Shown in pieces: positions 1 through 12,574 of a stretch of 64,000 nucleotides of DNA; the stretch's first letter is position 1; the number at the start of each line of letters is the position of its first letter. The position numbers were made by a program, and so were the translations under genes. The stretch is from Diatrype stigma (Eukaryota > Ascomycota > Sordariomycetes > Xylariales > Diatrypaceae), in assembly GCA_022225965.2 (NCBI GenBank), contig JAKJXP020000027.1, positions 310,001 through 374,000 of the forward strand, read 5' to 3'. A model generated the notes under the pieces. It was not told the origin of the DNA. It ran no database searches and worked only from the letters and a program-made list of their open reading frames with translations.

Positions 1-777
1 GCTAAAAACTGCGCGGCTGTTGAGGGTCTTCGGACTCTTCTCGGAAAGGACCCTGGGTAGTAGCTTAGAAGTCATATCTCTTAGGTGATCTTGTTGTAAC
101 GACTTCGTATCAGAATACAGCAAAGATGCTGCAGGATGAAGCTTCCCGTCTCGGTATTTGGCGGCAATGGCCAGGTCCAGCTCTTCCGACTCCGTCACAT
201 CGCGATTTAGCTTTCGACCGCGGACCGCCCTTTCCGCCTCATAAAAATCTCGGAAATGGGCCGTTAAGATTGGGACAATCCTGCTGATGGCCGCTTCGAC
301 CAGATCGGTCTCAAAAAGACGATCTTGAATATTGACCAACGCATGCCGTATATTCTTGTCTACCTCGTTCGGAAATACCGGGCTTTTGCTAATATTGGAA
401 TACCAGGAGGTCACAAAGTCTTGTGTTATCAGGCCGAGGAGATCGTCGAGAGTATCCGATATTTTGGGGGAGTCGGGGTAGAGTGGTTGCTTTATGTATG
501 TCTGCCGAACACGCAGAGCAGTCGTTTCCCTCCGCCAGGCCTCTGATCCAACGAACTTGACAGCATTGGGCCGCGCCGACCGATTGCGTCGGCTATAAGC
601 ACCACCACGCGAGGTGAGCAGCAAGGCAAGGAGAAGGCATATGGTAGTCGTTGCGGCGCCAGCGACGAAGGCGTATCCGGACCATCGTATAGAAGGGAAC
701 CAGCTGGTTGCATAGCCCCAGGCCACGAAGCAGACAATGCCAGCTATGAGGATATCTCTCCCCTTAAGGGCCATCAT
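1..777 (-). CDS. Mdm1/SNX13-like PXA-domain protein, N-terminal part (3' end outside window)
   Basis: The reverse strand is open from an ATG at 777 (a second in-frame ATG follows at 774) to the window edge, 259 codons without a stop, so the gene is truncated by the window and not broken. Residues about 9-27 and 36-54 are hydrophobic, giving a double membrane anchor. From about residue 105 the protein matches the PXA domain of sorting nexins of the Mdm1/SNX13/SNX14/SNX25 type, including the 'KLHPA' motif followed by a 'LRDMTSKLLPRVL' helix. In that family the anchor sits in the ER, and PXA, RGS, PX and nexin-C domains follow, forming ER-vacuole (lysosome) contacts. The RGS and PX parts would lie to the left of base 1. 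Assignment to the PXA family is fairly firm; orthology with Mdm1 is inferred. Confidence 0.83.
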   Translation of the reverse strand, partial: MMALKGRDILIAGIVCFVAWGYATSWFPSIRWSGYAFVAGAATTTICLLLALLLTSRGGAYSRRNRSARPNAVKFVGSEAWRRETTALRVRQTYIKQPLYPDSPKISDTLDDLLGLITQDFVTSWYSNISKSPVFPNEVDKNIRHALVNIQDRLFETDLVEAAISRIVPILTAHFRDFYEAERAVRGRKLNRDVTESEELDLAIAAKYRDGKLHPAASLLYSDTKSLQQDHLRDMTSKLLPRVLSEKSPKTLNSRAVFS

Positions 778-1414
778 CCAGTTGGGACATTCGTAATTCG
801 TGCCACATACACATATTTTAGGACCTCGAAAGTTGGGTAGATCGTATCGCTCGTCGGTCAATGGAGACAGGGAGATTACCTAGGTAATGTTATTAGGTAA
901 CTGCACTTGCTACACTGAGATGCCGGAGTCAAACCGCCAAGACAAAGAGAGATATGGATACAGATGGATACATCCATGTAGGTGCTAGGCAAGTAGTCGT
1001 TAGGTTGGTTGTACATGCAAACTATCGATAAACACATGCAGACGATCAGTACCTACTACCAGCACATGTACCTACTGCTCCAGTGACGTGTTGCCCCGCT
1101 ACTTCATACGGCCGGCCGTCTGACAGTCAACAAAATCACATCTTTATAGGGCTATACGGGCCTGCAGCTATGCCCACCTACCTCTATAGCCTTGAAAATA
1201 ATATATGCAGGGAGATCACTGCTTTGAAAGGTGCTGCGTAGTACCTGTTATATATAATCATTCGCAGAATCCCCAAGATCAATTTGCATGGGACCAGGAG
1301 CCATCATCGTTGTATTTACGTCGTTCGGCCTGTTATAGGTGTCAAAAGGGTATCTCATTCTTTTTTTCAAGAAGCTGCTCTGGGACCGTAGCTAAGACCT
1401 CACCGTCTGCTGTA
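778..1414. other. Intergenic region upstream of the PXA gene, downstream of trm8
   Basis: This 637-bp stretch holds the presumed promoter of the left-hand gene and the 3' flank of trm8. An ACCTAGGT palindrome lies at 878-885, extended to TTACCTAGGTAA. A small open frame at 1205-1435 shows no family features. Nothing else is recognised. Confidence 0.6.
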
Positions 1415-2368
<954 letters not shown>

Positions 2369-3359
2369 GGTGAAATATCGATGAAGAGTGGGTGCGAAGA
2401 TCGAGGCTCGGGGAGCTTTTGTTATCGTACACAATAGAATTAGAGACGACTGGCAACCGGTATTCTGCTCTGGGATAACAGCTTGCGCTTTGACCTATGC
2501 CTAGAAGTTTGGTAACCAGAGCTTCCTTGCATGTAACTGATGCGTGAATACGTAGTAGCCTTCAATTGTAAGGCTGAGAATGAGAATGCAGGAAGAAAAA
2601 AAGTTCCATTCGTCCAAGTACATGGCAGAATTTGGTGGGGCAGAGACAGCCATGTGGTCCGTTATTTGTGGTCTGTAGGTACTTGTATGTAGCTTCGGAG
2701 TACAGCTTCGTGCAAAGTAGTACGAGGTAGCGTGGTAGCTCGGTTCCTCACTAGCAGCTCAGCCCCGCCTGTTGATGCACGCCAGGTACCTGAATACGCA
2801 GTAAACATGCTAACTTGCAGCTAACTTGGGCATTTTACCTACTACCCCACCATCGGGCCATCTGCAGCTAAGGTCTCTCGGGCAACTGGCGTGGCGTCCG
2901 CCAGTAAACATCGGAGAGCGAACCATCTTACACCGATAAGAAACAAGCCATACAGGAGACAACAGGAGACAGGGGAGACAAGCCGGAGCTACATACCTAC
3001 ACTACATATCTATTGAGGATAGCTCGTGTGCGTATTGGGGTGCGTTCGACCTGGTTGATATACTCAGTGCTGCTGTCCTTCTTCTTTCTCCAAGAACCTC
3101 CTTTTCCTCTAAGCTTCTCAAGTGAGAAACTCAACAGAGCAGTCCAGAGGTCACTCCCCCCTGGTAGTACCAATGGTCAGCATTTGATAGGTAACGATCT
3201 CGTCAGTCTTCATTAGACATCTGGCACCATTCGGCATACCATTCATTAGTAGATCGTGCATCTTTTGTTTCACTTCTCTGTTGTATCTAATCTTCACTTC
3301 TCATTCCTGCCATCCATTGGCATTGGTGGCCTACAGGAGGCATTGCTTGCTCAGTTACC
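2369..3359. promoter_or_regulatory. Divergent intergenic region between trm8 and the formin-like gene
   Basis: The two flanking genes point away from each other, so this 991-bp stretch must hold both promoters. A short imperfect repeat of ACAGGAGACA occurs at 2952-2980. A CT-rich tract at about 3070-3115 could be part of the formin-like gene promoter or leader. I see no TATA box that I would call with confidence. Confidence 0.5.
2952..2980 (+). repeat. ACAGGAGACA tandem repeat, about three copies
   Basis: Two perfect 10-bp units at 2952-2961 and 2962-2971 are followed by a diverged third (GGGGAGACA). The repeat sits in the divergent promoter region. Confidence 0.7.
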
Positions 3360-6276
3360 ATGGCTTCAACAGAGAACTCATACCCCTCGAGGCCTCTGCA
3401 CCACCAACGGTCCAAGTCCAATGTTTTGAAGTCATTCATGCACCGCCGGGACGATTCAGACGCGTCGGTTATACAACCCACCGAAATCTACAATACTTCA
3501 AACTCGAACTACGAGCCCTCAACACGGCCAGACATGAGGTTTCCGAATTTCTCCCGTAACAATGCCCTCGGGGAGATCCAGCAGAACCAGATGGACATCG
3601 CCTCCCGCTCGCCTCGCAAGACATCAGATCCACCTCCCTCGCCCACCAAGACAGGCACTTTCGCCTCGATGAAAAGCAAGATGTCCAAGGAAAAGAGCAA
3701 CACAGAGAAGTCTGACCAACAGCTAGAGCCGCCCGACTCTCCTACGAAGCCAAAGAAGACCAAGTCTGCTACCAACCTAGCCGGGCTGTTCAGCAAGCCG
3801 AAGAGCCTGAAGGGCATGTACAGATTCGGGGGCGAGGACGAGATGCGACCCCGTAAGGACAAGGAAAACCGAACACCACCGAGCTCGCTCGGGACACCGC
3901 AGGAGATAGCCCGCCCGCCCATCTACGCCCAGTTCGCTAGCGGTGCTCTGGAGAAGATGGGCGGACCGACCAGTAATAGCAATGACATATTTAGCAGTCG
4001 ACACTCTGGCGGCCACCGCAGCAGCAATGGGTCAGGTAGTGATATGTCGAGCGGCTACAAGGCCAAGCCGAGACCCCAGTCGTACCACGTGGCGTATACA
4101 TCCAAGCCAGAGAACAGCAGCCGCCAGGCATCGGACCATAGGAGTGGAAGTGGCAGCGCCTCGCCATCTAAGATCTCGCGAGGGCTGCACATCTTCACCG
4201 GCGGGCCGGCGGGCCCCAAGAGCAGCCAGTCCTCCCAATCATCCGAGCCGGCTGTCGACCCTAAGGATATCGACAAGCACCTGGAGGCCATGCTGGACCG
4301 GCGGAACATCCCCGAGCATCAGCGCTACAAGATGCGGAACCTGGCCGACACGATCAAGATGGAGTTCATCCGCCAGGACTACGCCGAGAGCCGAGGTCTA
4401 GCCCATTACCGACCCGGTAGTCACGACAGCGACCTGAGCATGACGAGCGGCGGCCCTGGTGCCAGCAGCAACAGCAGCAACAACAACAATAACAATAACA
4501 ATAACACCAATAACAACAATAATAGCGGCGGCGCCGGCGCCGGCGGCAAGGTGGCAAAGAAGTCGCGGACCCGGAGCTTCACGCTATCGCGTGGCAAGAA
4601 GTCAGAACCCAACTCGCCGACGAAGAAGCAGAAGGGGGAAGGGTCCCTAGGACGGCACTTCCGGAGCAAGTCGACGGAGAGCGTCACCAGCACTAACGGA
4701 GGGGAGCAGTCCTCGTCGATCGGCGGCGGCGGCTCCTCCGGCCAGGGCGGCGGCGGCATTCTCTCCAAGATCAAGCTGCAGCAGGGCCCCGTGGACTACG
4801 TGAACTACCTGCGTAAGGTCCAGAAGCCGGAGCTGGTCGAGGTGGGCAAGCTGCACAAGCTGCGGCTGCTGTTGCGGAACGAGACGGTGGCTTGGACGGA
4901 AGAGTTCATCCGGCAGGGTGGCATGCAGGAAATCGTCGGGCTTCTGCACCGCATTATGGATGTTGAGTGGAGGTGAGTCCTGCTCTCTATAAGTCCCTTT
5001 CACTAGAGACTACCCACCTAGCGTGAAGGGATACTGCAGAAGAAAGAGAGAGAGAGAGAGAGACTAACCCCTCGTTAGAGAAGAACACGAGGACGCCCTC
5101 CTACACGAGAACCTGCTCTGTCTCAAGGCGCTGTGCACGACGGCCCTCGCGCTACAGTACCTGCATTCGATCCAGGGGACGCTGTTCCCGGCGCTGCTCC
5201 GGATGCTGTTCGACCCGGAGAAGAAGGGGCCGAGCGAGTTCACGACGCGCGGCATCATCACCTCGGTCCTGTTCACCTACATCCAGTCGGCGCCGGCCCA
5301 GGACCGGCCGATCCGCGCCCGCACGGTGCTGGCGCACCTGCGCGACCCCGAGCCCAAGGACGAGGACCGCCCGCTCGGCTTCGTGCTGGAGATGCGCCGC
5401 GACCGCCCCTACCGCGTCTGGTGCAAGGAGGCCGTCGGCGTCACCAAGGAGGTCTTCTGGATCTTCCTGCACCACCTGAACGTCGTGTACCTGCCCCGGA
5501 ACAAGGACCTGGAGCAGAAAAAGCAGCAGCAGCAGCAGCAAAACCAGCGACGAATATCGTCCTTCTCCTCCGCCTTCGACGACGACGATGATAACAACGT
5601 GAGCGTGCACGAGGACCAGAACCAGGGCCAGAAGAACTCGTCGTCGTCATCGTCCGCCGCCGCCTCCGACGCCATGGACGACGCGGCCTACATGCGCCTG
5701 CACTTCCCGCAGGAGCGGCCGCCGGTCCCCGCGGCGCCGTACGTGGGCGGGGTCGAGTGGGACGCGACCAACTACCTGGCGTCGCACCTGGACCTGCTGA
5801 ACGCGATACTGGCGTGCACGGCCGGGGGGCGGGCGGAGCGCAACGCGCTGCGCGAGGCGCTGCGCATCTCGGGCTGGGAGCGCTGCATGGGCGGCTCCCT
5901 GCGCCTCTGCAAGGAGAAGTTCTACCCGGGCGTGCACGACGCCCTGCGCACCTGGGTCGCCGCCGCCGCCGACGACGGCTGGGCCGTCCGCGACGTCCGC
6001 TACGGGCCGCCGCCCGCCGAGTCGGCCGCCTCGCGGGGCGTGAGCCCCGCTAAGAAGAACAACGGCGGCGGCGGCGGCAATAACAACAATAACGGTGGTA
6101 TCAAGCTGAACAATAATAACAGGAGGGACGACCTGCTGCCGCCGAGGCTGGAGATGCCGAGGCTCTCCCTCGGCCTCGACACCGCCCCCAGCGTCGTGCC
6201 CACGAGCATCACCCACAGCCCGAGGGTGAATAACAACAACAACAACAACAACAACAATAACGACTGGCTCTCCTAG
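3360..6276 (+). CDS. Formin-like protein with GBD/FH3 regulatory region only
   Basis: Two exons (3360-4972, 5079-6276) separated by a 106-bp intron containing a GA tract encode 936 residues. The first 290 residues are disordered, Ser/Pro/Lys-rich. Residues about 300-345 ('DKHLEAMLDRRNIPEHQR') match the start of the diaphanous-type GTPase-binding domain. After an Asn/Gly-rich insert the domain resumes near residue 467 ('GPVDYVNYL') and runs across the splice into FH3-like armadillo helices to about residue 890. The last part is low complexity with Asn runs. Formins use this region to bind Rho GTPases. FH1 and FH2, which nucleate actin, are absent: the frame stops at 6276 and none follow. It may be a Rho effector or polarity factor, which is inference. 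The start ATG follows 'acc' and gives the basic 'RSKSNVLKSFMHRR' N terminus. Confidence 0.82.
5041..5062 (+). repeat. GA microsatellite inside the formin-like gene intron
   Basis: A run of GA dinucleotides lies between the 5' splice site at 4973 and the 3' splice site ending at 5078. Just downstream, 'gactaac' near 5062-5068 is a good branch-point candidate. Confidence 0.85.
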
Positions 6277-9200
6277 CGGGAGGCCCTGCTGCGACGTTGG
6301 GAGGGGGAGAAGAACAAGGAGAACAACAGTCCACAACAGACAGATGGTGGCACAGATATGCGAACGACAGCAACATCTACTAGGGCTCCCCGCTACTACT
6401 ACGATGCCACCATCACTGGTAGCGGTACTCCTACTAGCACCGACATGAAAACTACAGGGAAAGGAGTCATCCGCGTGGGGCTTCGATGATCGAGCTGGAC
6501 GGAACGAACAGCCTAGCTTTTCGCTGGGCTTTTCCTTTCTCGCTATCTACATTTTTCATCGCATCGCTACCCTAAAACTTCCTGGATCATGATACATACT
6601 TTACATATTGCTCTCCCCCTCCCAGAGTAGCGAGACAGGCAGGAAACAGGGAACAGAACAACGCATCACATTACAGAAAGAAACATGTACATGACTGGCG
6701 TTGGGAGAAAACAAAAACCAGAGAATACAAAAGGGAAGGAGTTTTGTTTTGTTTTGCATTACATCACATTACGAGGGCGAAGATGGATGGATTGGACGCA
6801 TGGATGGAAATATTGATTGAGGCCACTACATTGCATCTTCGATTGTCGGATCGGTTTTGTGTCTGGAAACCTTCTGAGGGCGGTGTTGGAGTTGTTTTAT
6901 CTCTTCTTTTCATGTTTCTTTTTTTCTTTTTCTCCTTTGTCTGGTCTGTCCGGAAGGTAAAGGGTGGAGTGGTGTATCAGGTTTCTCAGGTCTCTGATTC
7001 ATCTTGGTCCTTGAGTGTTTTTTTCTGTTTTCGCTCACGGCTGTCCTGATTCAAGTTTCTAGGTCGTCTCCCCCGTCTCGTTTCCCCTCCCCTCACCACG
7101 CATGGCCTGCTTGCTTGCTTGCTTGCCTACCTGCTGGCTACCTCCTAGCACGGCCCTCTCTTGCTCACTCTCGTCTACTAAGATTGTTCCCCAACTTTCC
7201 TGGCCTGGTATCCCGACTATGTCTCGCTTAGCTACACGATGTAGTCAAGCAGCCAACCAGTCGGTGAGTCGGGCCAGGTGGTGTGGTCGCTTTGACTCGG
7301 TTCGAGAAGAGATGCGCCCCAAAGAGGTCCGGAGCTTGTTGGTTGGTTGGTCGGCTGGTTGGTAAGTGGGCGGCCTGGAGTGAGAGGCAACAAGAGAAGG
7401 ACGATCATGCTTGTTAGGGCTTTTATGATAATGACATGGCTTAATGAAATCACACGCACTACTGTTTTTATACGAAGACGAAGGCCAAGGGGCCGCGCAT
7501 AATAGCTAGCCGCCGATGGCCCTGTCCTGACATGTGTGCGTCGTCCCAACTCGTGGATCAGGATCAGCCCGCTGCTTTACTTTATTTTACATTAGTTTCC
7601 TCTAGTCTGACCCCCCTTGCAGCAGCGTTTGATGCATACATAGACGACATGCCAGGGCCTTCTGTTGGAGAGGGAAAGGAGACTTCACGGGCGATCTCGT
7701 CGTCCATGCGAAGAGAAGGAAAGTTTCCATGTGCCAAGAATCATGTCGAGCACATCATGGCACAGAGAAGGGGGCCAGGGGAGGAATAAGAACACGAGGG
7801 ATACAGCGAGTTCGCTCCGGTGGGGACAATTGCTTGCTTACTGCTTGCTTGCTTGCCAATCCGTCCATCCATCTAGCAGTCAGTGACCCCGTTCATCATC
7901 CGTTCGCCCATCCGGCATCATATCATATCATATGAGTATTTTAATTATCGCTCCCGAGGTTTGCGATCTAGGGGAACCCGAAGATTCCCAATGCGACCTG
8001 TCGGTTTCTTTTCGTTCGTGCCGATCTCTTCTTCCGCCGCCGGGACCCTGTTTGTTGCATAGGGGTCCCAAGTATTCCAACTAACTAAGTACTCATGTAT
8101 ATACGTAGGGTAGTAGGAAGCAAGCACATCAAGAAAATAGGGTTAATACCAGCTATACGGCTGGATTGGTGTAACGTGGCCCGCCCCTATAAAACTCGCG
8201 TGGTGGCGGTGAATGGAAAGTTGGTGAATCGTGATGTCCAGAAGCAGCCATGGTGTCGGGTATTGGTGTGTTGTGCTGTTGTGCTGTGGAGGAGTTCGGC
8301 TCGACGACAGCCTGAGCCCGGTTTCGGCATCGGGAAACACTGGACCCATGGCTACGGGGGCGCGGGGCACGATGGGCGTGGGCCGGGAGGGGAGGGGAAA
8401 GGATGGAAGGGAAGGTAGGGGGGAAGGGAGGCAAGGGGGCAAGGAAAAAGCTGGGGCTGTTGCGGGACCAGTCTCCTGGGACTGATCCTCTAGTCTTCTA
8501 GGCTGTGATTGGAGACGGCGAGCCAGGTCTCCAAATTCCCAATCGCTCCAAACAACTAGAACTTTCCCAGGAGCGGCTGTTCCCGTGTGGAACCGCAGCT
8601 TAGTGGTCGGTAGTACTCCGCGTGTCCTTTTTTCTATCTCTTCTGGAATGTTTTTTAGTGTGAACATCCTCTGCTTCTTTTTCTTAATGCTCTGTCTTAT
8701 CAAGCTCCATGCTGCACGTGGACCGGCTTCCTGCTGGAGGACCCTGACATTCGGTGAATGCTTCATGCAGGAGCCAGGCTTCGTTAGTTACCTAATAGTT
8801 GGCACCCTTGAGCTGCTGGGTACCTACATGAGAGACCTACATTAGAGACCTACATAATACCGGGGGCCCAGCTAGTCAAGAGGATCTAATCTGATATGGG
8901 GGCTTAGCCCCTACTTCGTACTGCCCCTAGACTAGCAATTAGTTATATGTGCGCTATGTGCGGTATAGGCGCAGGATCACGGTGGAAGACTCCGCATGTC
9001 ATCTTTCACCTAGGCCCTCTTCTTTCTTCTTAAGGCTGATTCCTACCGCGATATTCGCCAAAGTTTCGTCTATGAGAGGGAGTGATAGAAAGTTTGCCCG
9101 AACACACTTTGTTTCTCCAAGACAATATACTGATTATACTCTTATCTATCCACGTAATGCCAGCTCTCGGCCTACATATATCCCCACATATCGTGCAGTG

Positions 9201-9781
9201 CCAAAACACTAATATTGTTCATATGACGGCTCCTGGAACCCCCTAGTGTGATGAGACTGAAGTTTGTTTCTACTGGGCACCCATACGGTTCTTGGAGCCG
9301 TGCCCAAGAGGGACAAAGCTTTTATAACGTCGTCGTCATATGTGGAGTTGGAATAGATCTGCCGTGGTGGGTTCCAGAGACGACACCAGGAAACGGAGGT
9401 GGTGAAGGGCGCATAGACAACAAGCGAGGTGCACTGGTGTGTGCCAGGCCCATACCAATTCAGCCCAGGCGCGCCAGTCAAATTCCGCTGTCTCGTCCAA
9501 GTGGTCCGGTTATACTAACTAGGCTCCTTTTCACGTCTCGCGGGCAAGGGGTCTGGATGGCGGGCTAGTTATGTCGCAGAAAACTCTGACAGGAGTCTAT
9601 CGATGATATACGAAGGTTCAGTTGGTACTACCTACCCCTATCGAAATTGAGTGGCATAGAAACTACCGTGGTGGACCTGGTCAGGTTCCATGCCGTGTAC
9701 CTAGATGTTGACAGGATCGGTAGTGGGAGGACATCCAATCGAAGTAGGCTCTATAAAGGCCAGATTCACGGCCAAGACGTG
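6277..9781. other. Long gene-poor stretch, 3' flank of the formin-like gene
   Basis: I find no supported protein gene here. The sequence includes T-rich and pyrimidine-rich tracts (about 6890-6960 and 7060-7170) and GCTT/GCCT short repeats near 7105-7135 and 7830-7855. Several open frames, the longest on the minus strand at 8143-8766, have no recognisable domain. The segment 6277-6730 is probably 3' UTR and flank. Confidence 0.5.
9752..9757 (+). promoter_or_regulatory. TATA-like box upstream of the candidate RNA gene
   Basis: TATAAA within 'gctctataaaggcc' lies about 30 bp before the start of the hairpin-rich segment, the spacing expected of a TATA element for Pol III type 3 or Pol II initiation. 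It supports the RNA gene only in combination with the features downstream. Confidence 0.35.
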
Positions 9782-10198
9782 ATGGTTTGGAGTAGTTACC
9801 GGTGATCAGCGTATCCCAGCAGGGCTGACTCGGTCGAGTGACGCTAGACGGCTTGTAGCGTTTTGGACCCAGGGGGTCTTCGACCGTCGACGTCCCGAAA
9901 GAAGCTCGTTGATAGCTCGGGATACCGAAAGGTCAAGGTGGGATGCACAACCCCACGGTCTTAGGACCAGTCAAAAGCTGAGACGACAGCTGGTCCTTGT
10001 ACCGCCGGGGGAGCTATGCCCAAGGATCGGGAAATGATTTCATTGCACAGGGGTCGTTGCGTGTAGGCGGACACTTATTGCCTCGGTGGATCGCGAAAGC
10101 GTTCCGTGCCATTCCGGGGCCGGAGGATTAAAAATTGGATCACAGTCTCTCAGATCCCGCCGCGATTTGAGTTAGAATTGTTCCTTAGAGCGGTTTTT
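9782..10198 (+). ncRNA. Candidate structured RNA gene (Pol III type; RNase P RNA is one possibility)
   Basis: No frame is open across this GC-rich segment, but it is dense in short hairpins on the plus strand. Stems: AGCGT/ACGCT (near 9808 and 9841); GGTC/GACC at 9875-9878 and 9882-9885; TCCCGA/TCGGGA at 9893-9898 and 9917-9922; ACC-GAAA-GGT at 9924-9933; GTGGG/CCCAC at 9938-9956; AGGACCAG/CTGGTCCT at 9963-9970 and 9990-9997; and GGA-CGC-GAAA-GCG-TCC at 10088-10105. The two GAAA loops are GNRA tetraloops only on this strand. TATAAA lies upstream and TTTTT at 10194-10198 could terminate Pol III. 'GGAGCTATGCCC' near 10009 followed by GGATC, and ACAG near 10047, loosely recall conserved regions III and IV of nuclear RNase P RNA, but I could not find a convincing P4 helix. 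Both ends are guesses. Confidence 0.35.
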
Positions 10199-10809
10199 AC
10201 ACGTATCTATTGGGGGGTTGGCTGATTGTGTACTAGATATCAACACTCTCACCTTTGAAACCCACTCATAAGCCGGCCGGTGTACGTAAAGTGGAAGATA
10301 CTCCGGCCGGGATCCTCGAGCCAAAGCCTGTCCAATGGGTAGCCTCGGCAGTCCATAGATGAGCCCACAACTCTCTCTGTATACCGAACCTGTTAAGAAT
10401 ACGTATGCATCGGAACGTTTCAGCATCACCTAGGTATACGTCAAAACCGCCGTGCCACCTTGACTGCATACCTTGACTACATATCTTGACCACTCACCCT
10501 GACTACCACCTATCTTGAAATGGCATGGCTGTGGTGCTTGAACGGCGTACGGCGCGCTGCGATTAGACATGCCCGTTTGTGATTTCTTGACCGCTCATTT
10601 TTCTCTCACTCTCCCCTATTTGCTGGAAGCCTGTGAGATCACCTATCGTAGCAGATAATCAACCATTACAGTTGTCAACTACACACGGCAAAGTTTCTTT
10701 GATCACGAGGCTACCTAGGTTTCATTGCGGCCAAACGTATTAACAAGCTGGCGCCTATGTAGTCTAGAGGCGTCTTACATCTTTCGATATGTAATATTCC
10801 TGAAGAGCT

Positions 10810-10841
10810 GACGAGCAAGTTGACGAGCAAGTTGACGGGCA
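10810..10841 (+). repeat. 12-bp tandem repeat GACGAGCAAGTT
   Basis: Two perfect units (10810-10821, 10822-10833) and a partial third with one change (GACGGGCAA). Confidence 0.8.
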
Positions 10842-11500
10842 ATGCGGCGATCCACAATAACTATGTCCTGCCATTGATATGTAAGTTTTCACATGTGTTG
10901 TCTCCCTGGATTCTGATTGCTATGGATCGATCTCGCGATCTCGTCATTTTATGATTACGTAGCTCGGGGACCTTGGGGCGTATAGGTACCAGCGGAGTGG
11001 ATAGGAGACCGTGCATGGGAAATGCACATGCAGCAGCGCTATCTTCTAACTAGGTGCCTTTTTCTCACCATCTGCTCAGCCGACTTCTCCATTGTCTCTA
11101 CAGCAGATGCTCTGATTCGAAGGATAGCTCCCACGATAGTCTCATCTCGATATGGAGGTGTCATAAGCAATAAGTCCTGTTTATCTTAGGTAATCAAATC
11201 CGCAAATAGCTGTAGTTCGGTGAATGCATCAAGGTCATGCCCCCAAGCTTGCTGCAATAGACGTACAGATATATAGGTGCACACCACCATTGACACGATC
11301 ATTCGTCACAGACCGGGTGCCTGGCAGCCTGTCAAAGAAGGCTGCAGAAACGAGAGAACAGCAGTGATACTGGACAGTGATACTACAGGTATGCAGTGGA
11401 TAGCGCCCGGAAGCATGTAACCATCTATCATCTAGAAGGGCTTGCAAGCTACCACCTCCTTCCCGGATCCTGCCCGGATGCTATGTATCGCCAATCCGAT

Positions 11501-11528
11501 ATAGGCTATAGGCTACAGGCTATAGGCT
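11501..11528 (+). repeat. 7-bp tandem repeat ATAGGCT, four copies
   Basis: Units at 11501, 11508, 11515 (ACAGGCT, one change) and 11522. Confidence 0.85.
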
Positions 11529-12146
11529 GTGGGTTGGCTGGTATATACTCAATGTTGACCAGTCCGGAAGCCGAGAGTTACCTGATAGGTTAGCCGGGAA
11601 CTTCGTACCTACCTGCGTACTAGGTACCTTACCGCTGCAGGGGAATCTTGAAGATGATGCTATACCTAGTAGTATATTGAGAGCGAAAATGTTTTGCGGC
11701 CAGAAATCACTTGAGCTAAGTTCGGGTAGCCTTTTGGCCTCGGAAATGTTACCTAAGATGGCTGTCCCAGAGCTGTCCCAGAGTAGCACGGGCATTTTTC
11801 AACCAAAAGAAAACTTGCTCTGAATATTCGACTTAGCTAATAACTTACCATTAACTTTCGATATACTACTTCGTACCTGGTACTAACACCATTTCTCAGA
11901 AACGCCCCCGCGCGGTATGGTACCTGTATATGCATGTCATTGCTAGTGGTACCTAGCTCTGCTAGTTACCACCTGGCAGCGATATAGCATTCAGCCGGCA
12001 TGATCGTCGGGTTGGGGCCGGAGGATTTGGTCGAGAAGCTTCGCAACTTCGCAAGCGTAATACCGACGTATGTAGTCACATCCATGTATCCATGTATAAG
12101 GTAGGTATACATGAGGTGGTTAGATGTGCTACAGAGGACAGCCTGG

Positions 12147-12176
12147 AGGTCTTGCAGGTCTTGCAGGTCTTGCAGG
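12147..12176 (+). repeat. 9-bp tandem repeat AGGTCTTGC, three copies
   Basis: Three perfect units at 12147, 12156 and 12165, then AGG. The repeat is in frame with any overlapping reading frame, but no gene is supported here. Confidence 0.85.
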
Positions 12177-12536
12177 GGGCCACTCGAAGACTTCCAGTGC
12201 AGGTGCAAATTCAACGGGTTGGAACCCACACCCATGCATTCGGAATACAGGCACAACCTGGAATGGAACCTTGGAAGCTTAGAACCTTGGACTGGGACCT
12301 TGCCTACATAGTAAAGGTTTGCAGCGCAGGTGTCCAGGTGCTTACTTATCCTAGCCCATCAACCCATCCCACATGCGATTTCTAACAGAAACTACTAACG
12401 CCGTTTCCAACCGGACACGTTACCCAGGCTGCCCGGGCTGCCAGGTACTATCCAAAGGCTTACTCCTAATTGACCCAATCAACGCTGTCCTGGCTTGCCT
12501 TGTAACAGTTGCGAACATCGTTTCTCCGATTATTGT

Positions 12537-12574
12537 TTCGTAAGTAGGTACGTACCTAGTTCGTAAGTAGGTAC
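12537..12574 (+). repeat. 15-bp direct repeat TTCGTAAGTAGGTAC
   Basis: Perfect copies at 12537-12551 and 12560-12574 (23-bp period). The first is embedded in the palindrome TAGGTACGTACCTA. It lies in a 200-bp zone dense in related GTAGGTA words. Confidence 0.75.

Noticed and set aside
8138..8145. TAGGGTTA, possible telomerase RNA template on the minus strand
   Set aside because: Only 8 bases long, expected by chance in 64 kb, and no conserved pseudoknot or flanking structure was seen.
8143..8766. Minus-strand frame of 207 codons
   Set aside because: No recognisable domain, Pro/Ser-rich section arises from a GGGA-rich tract, and no splice partners or family features support it.
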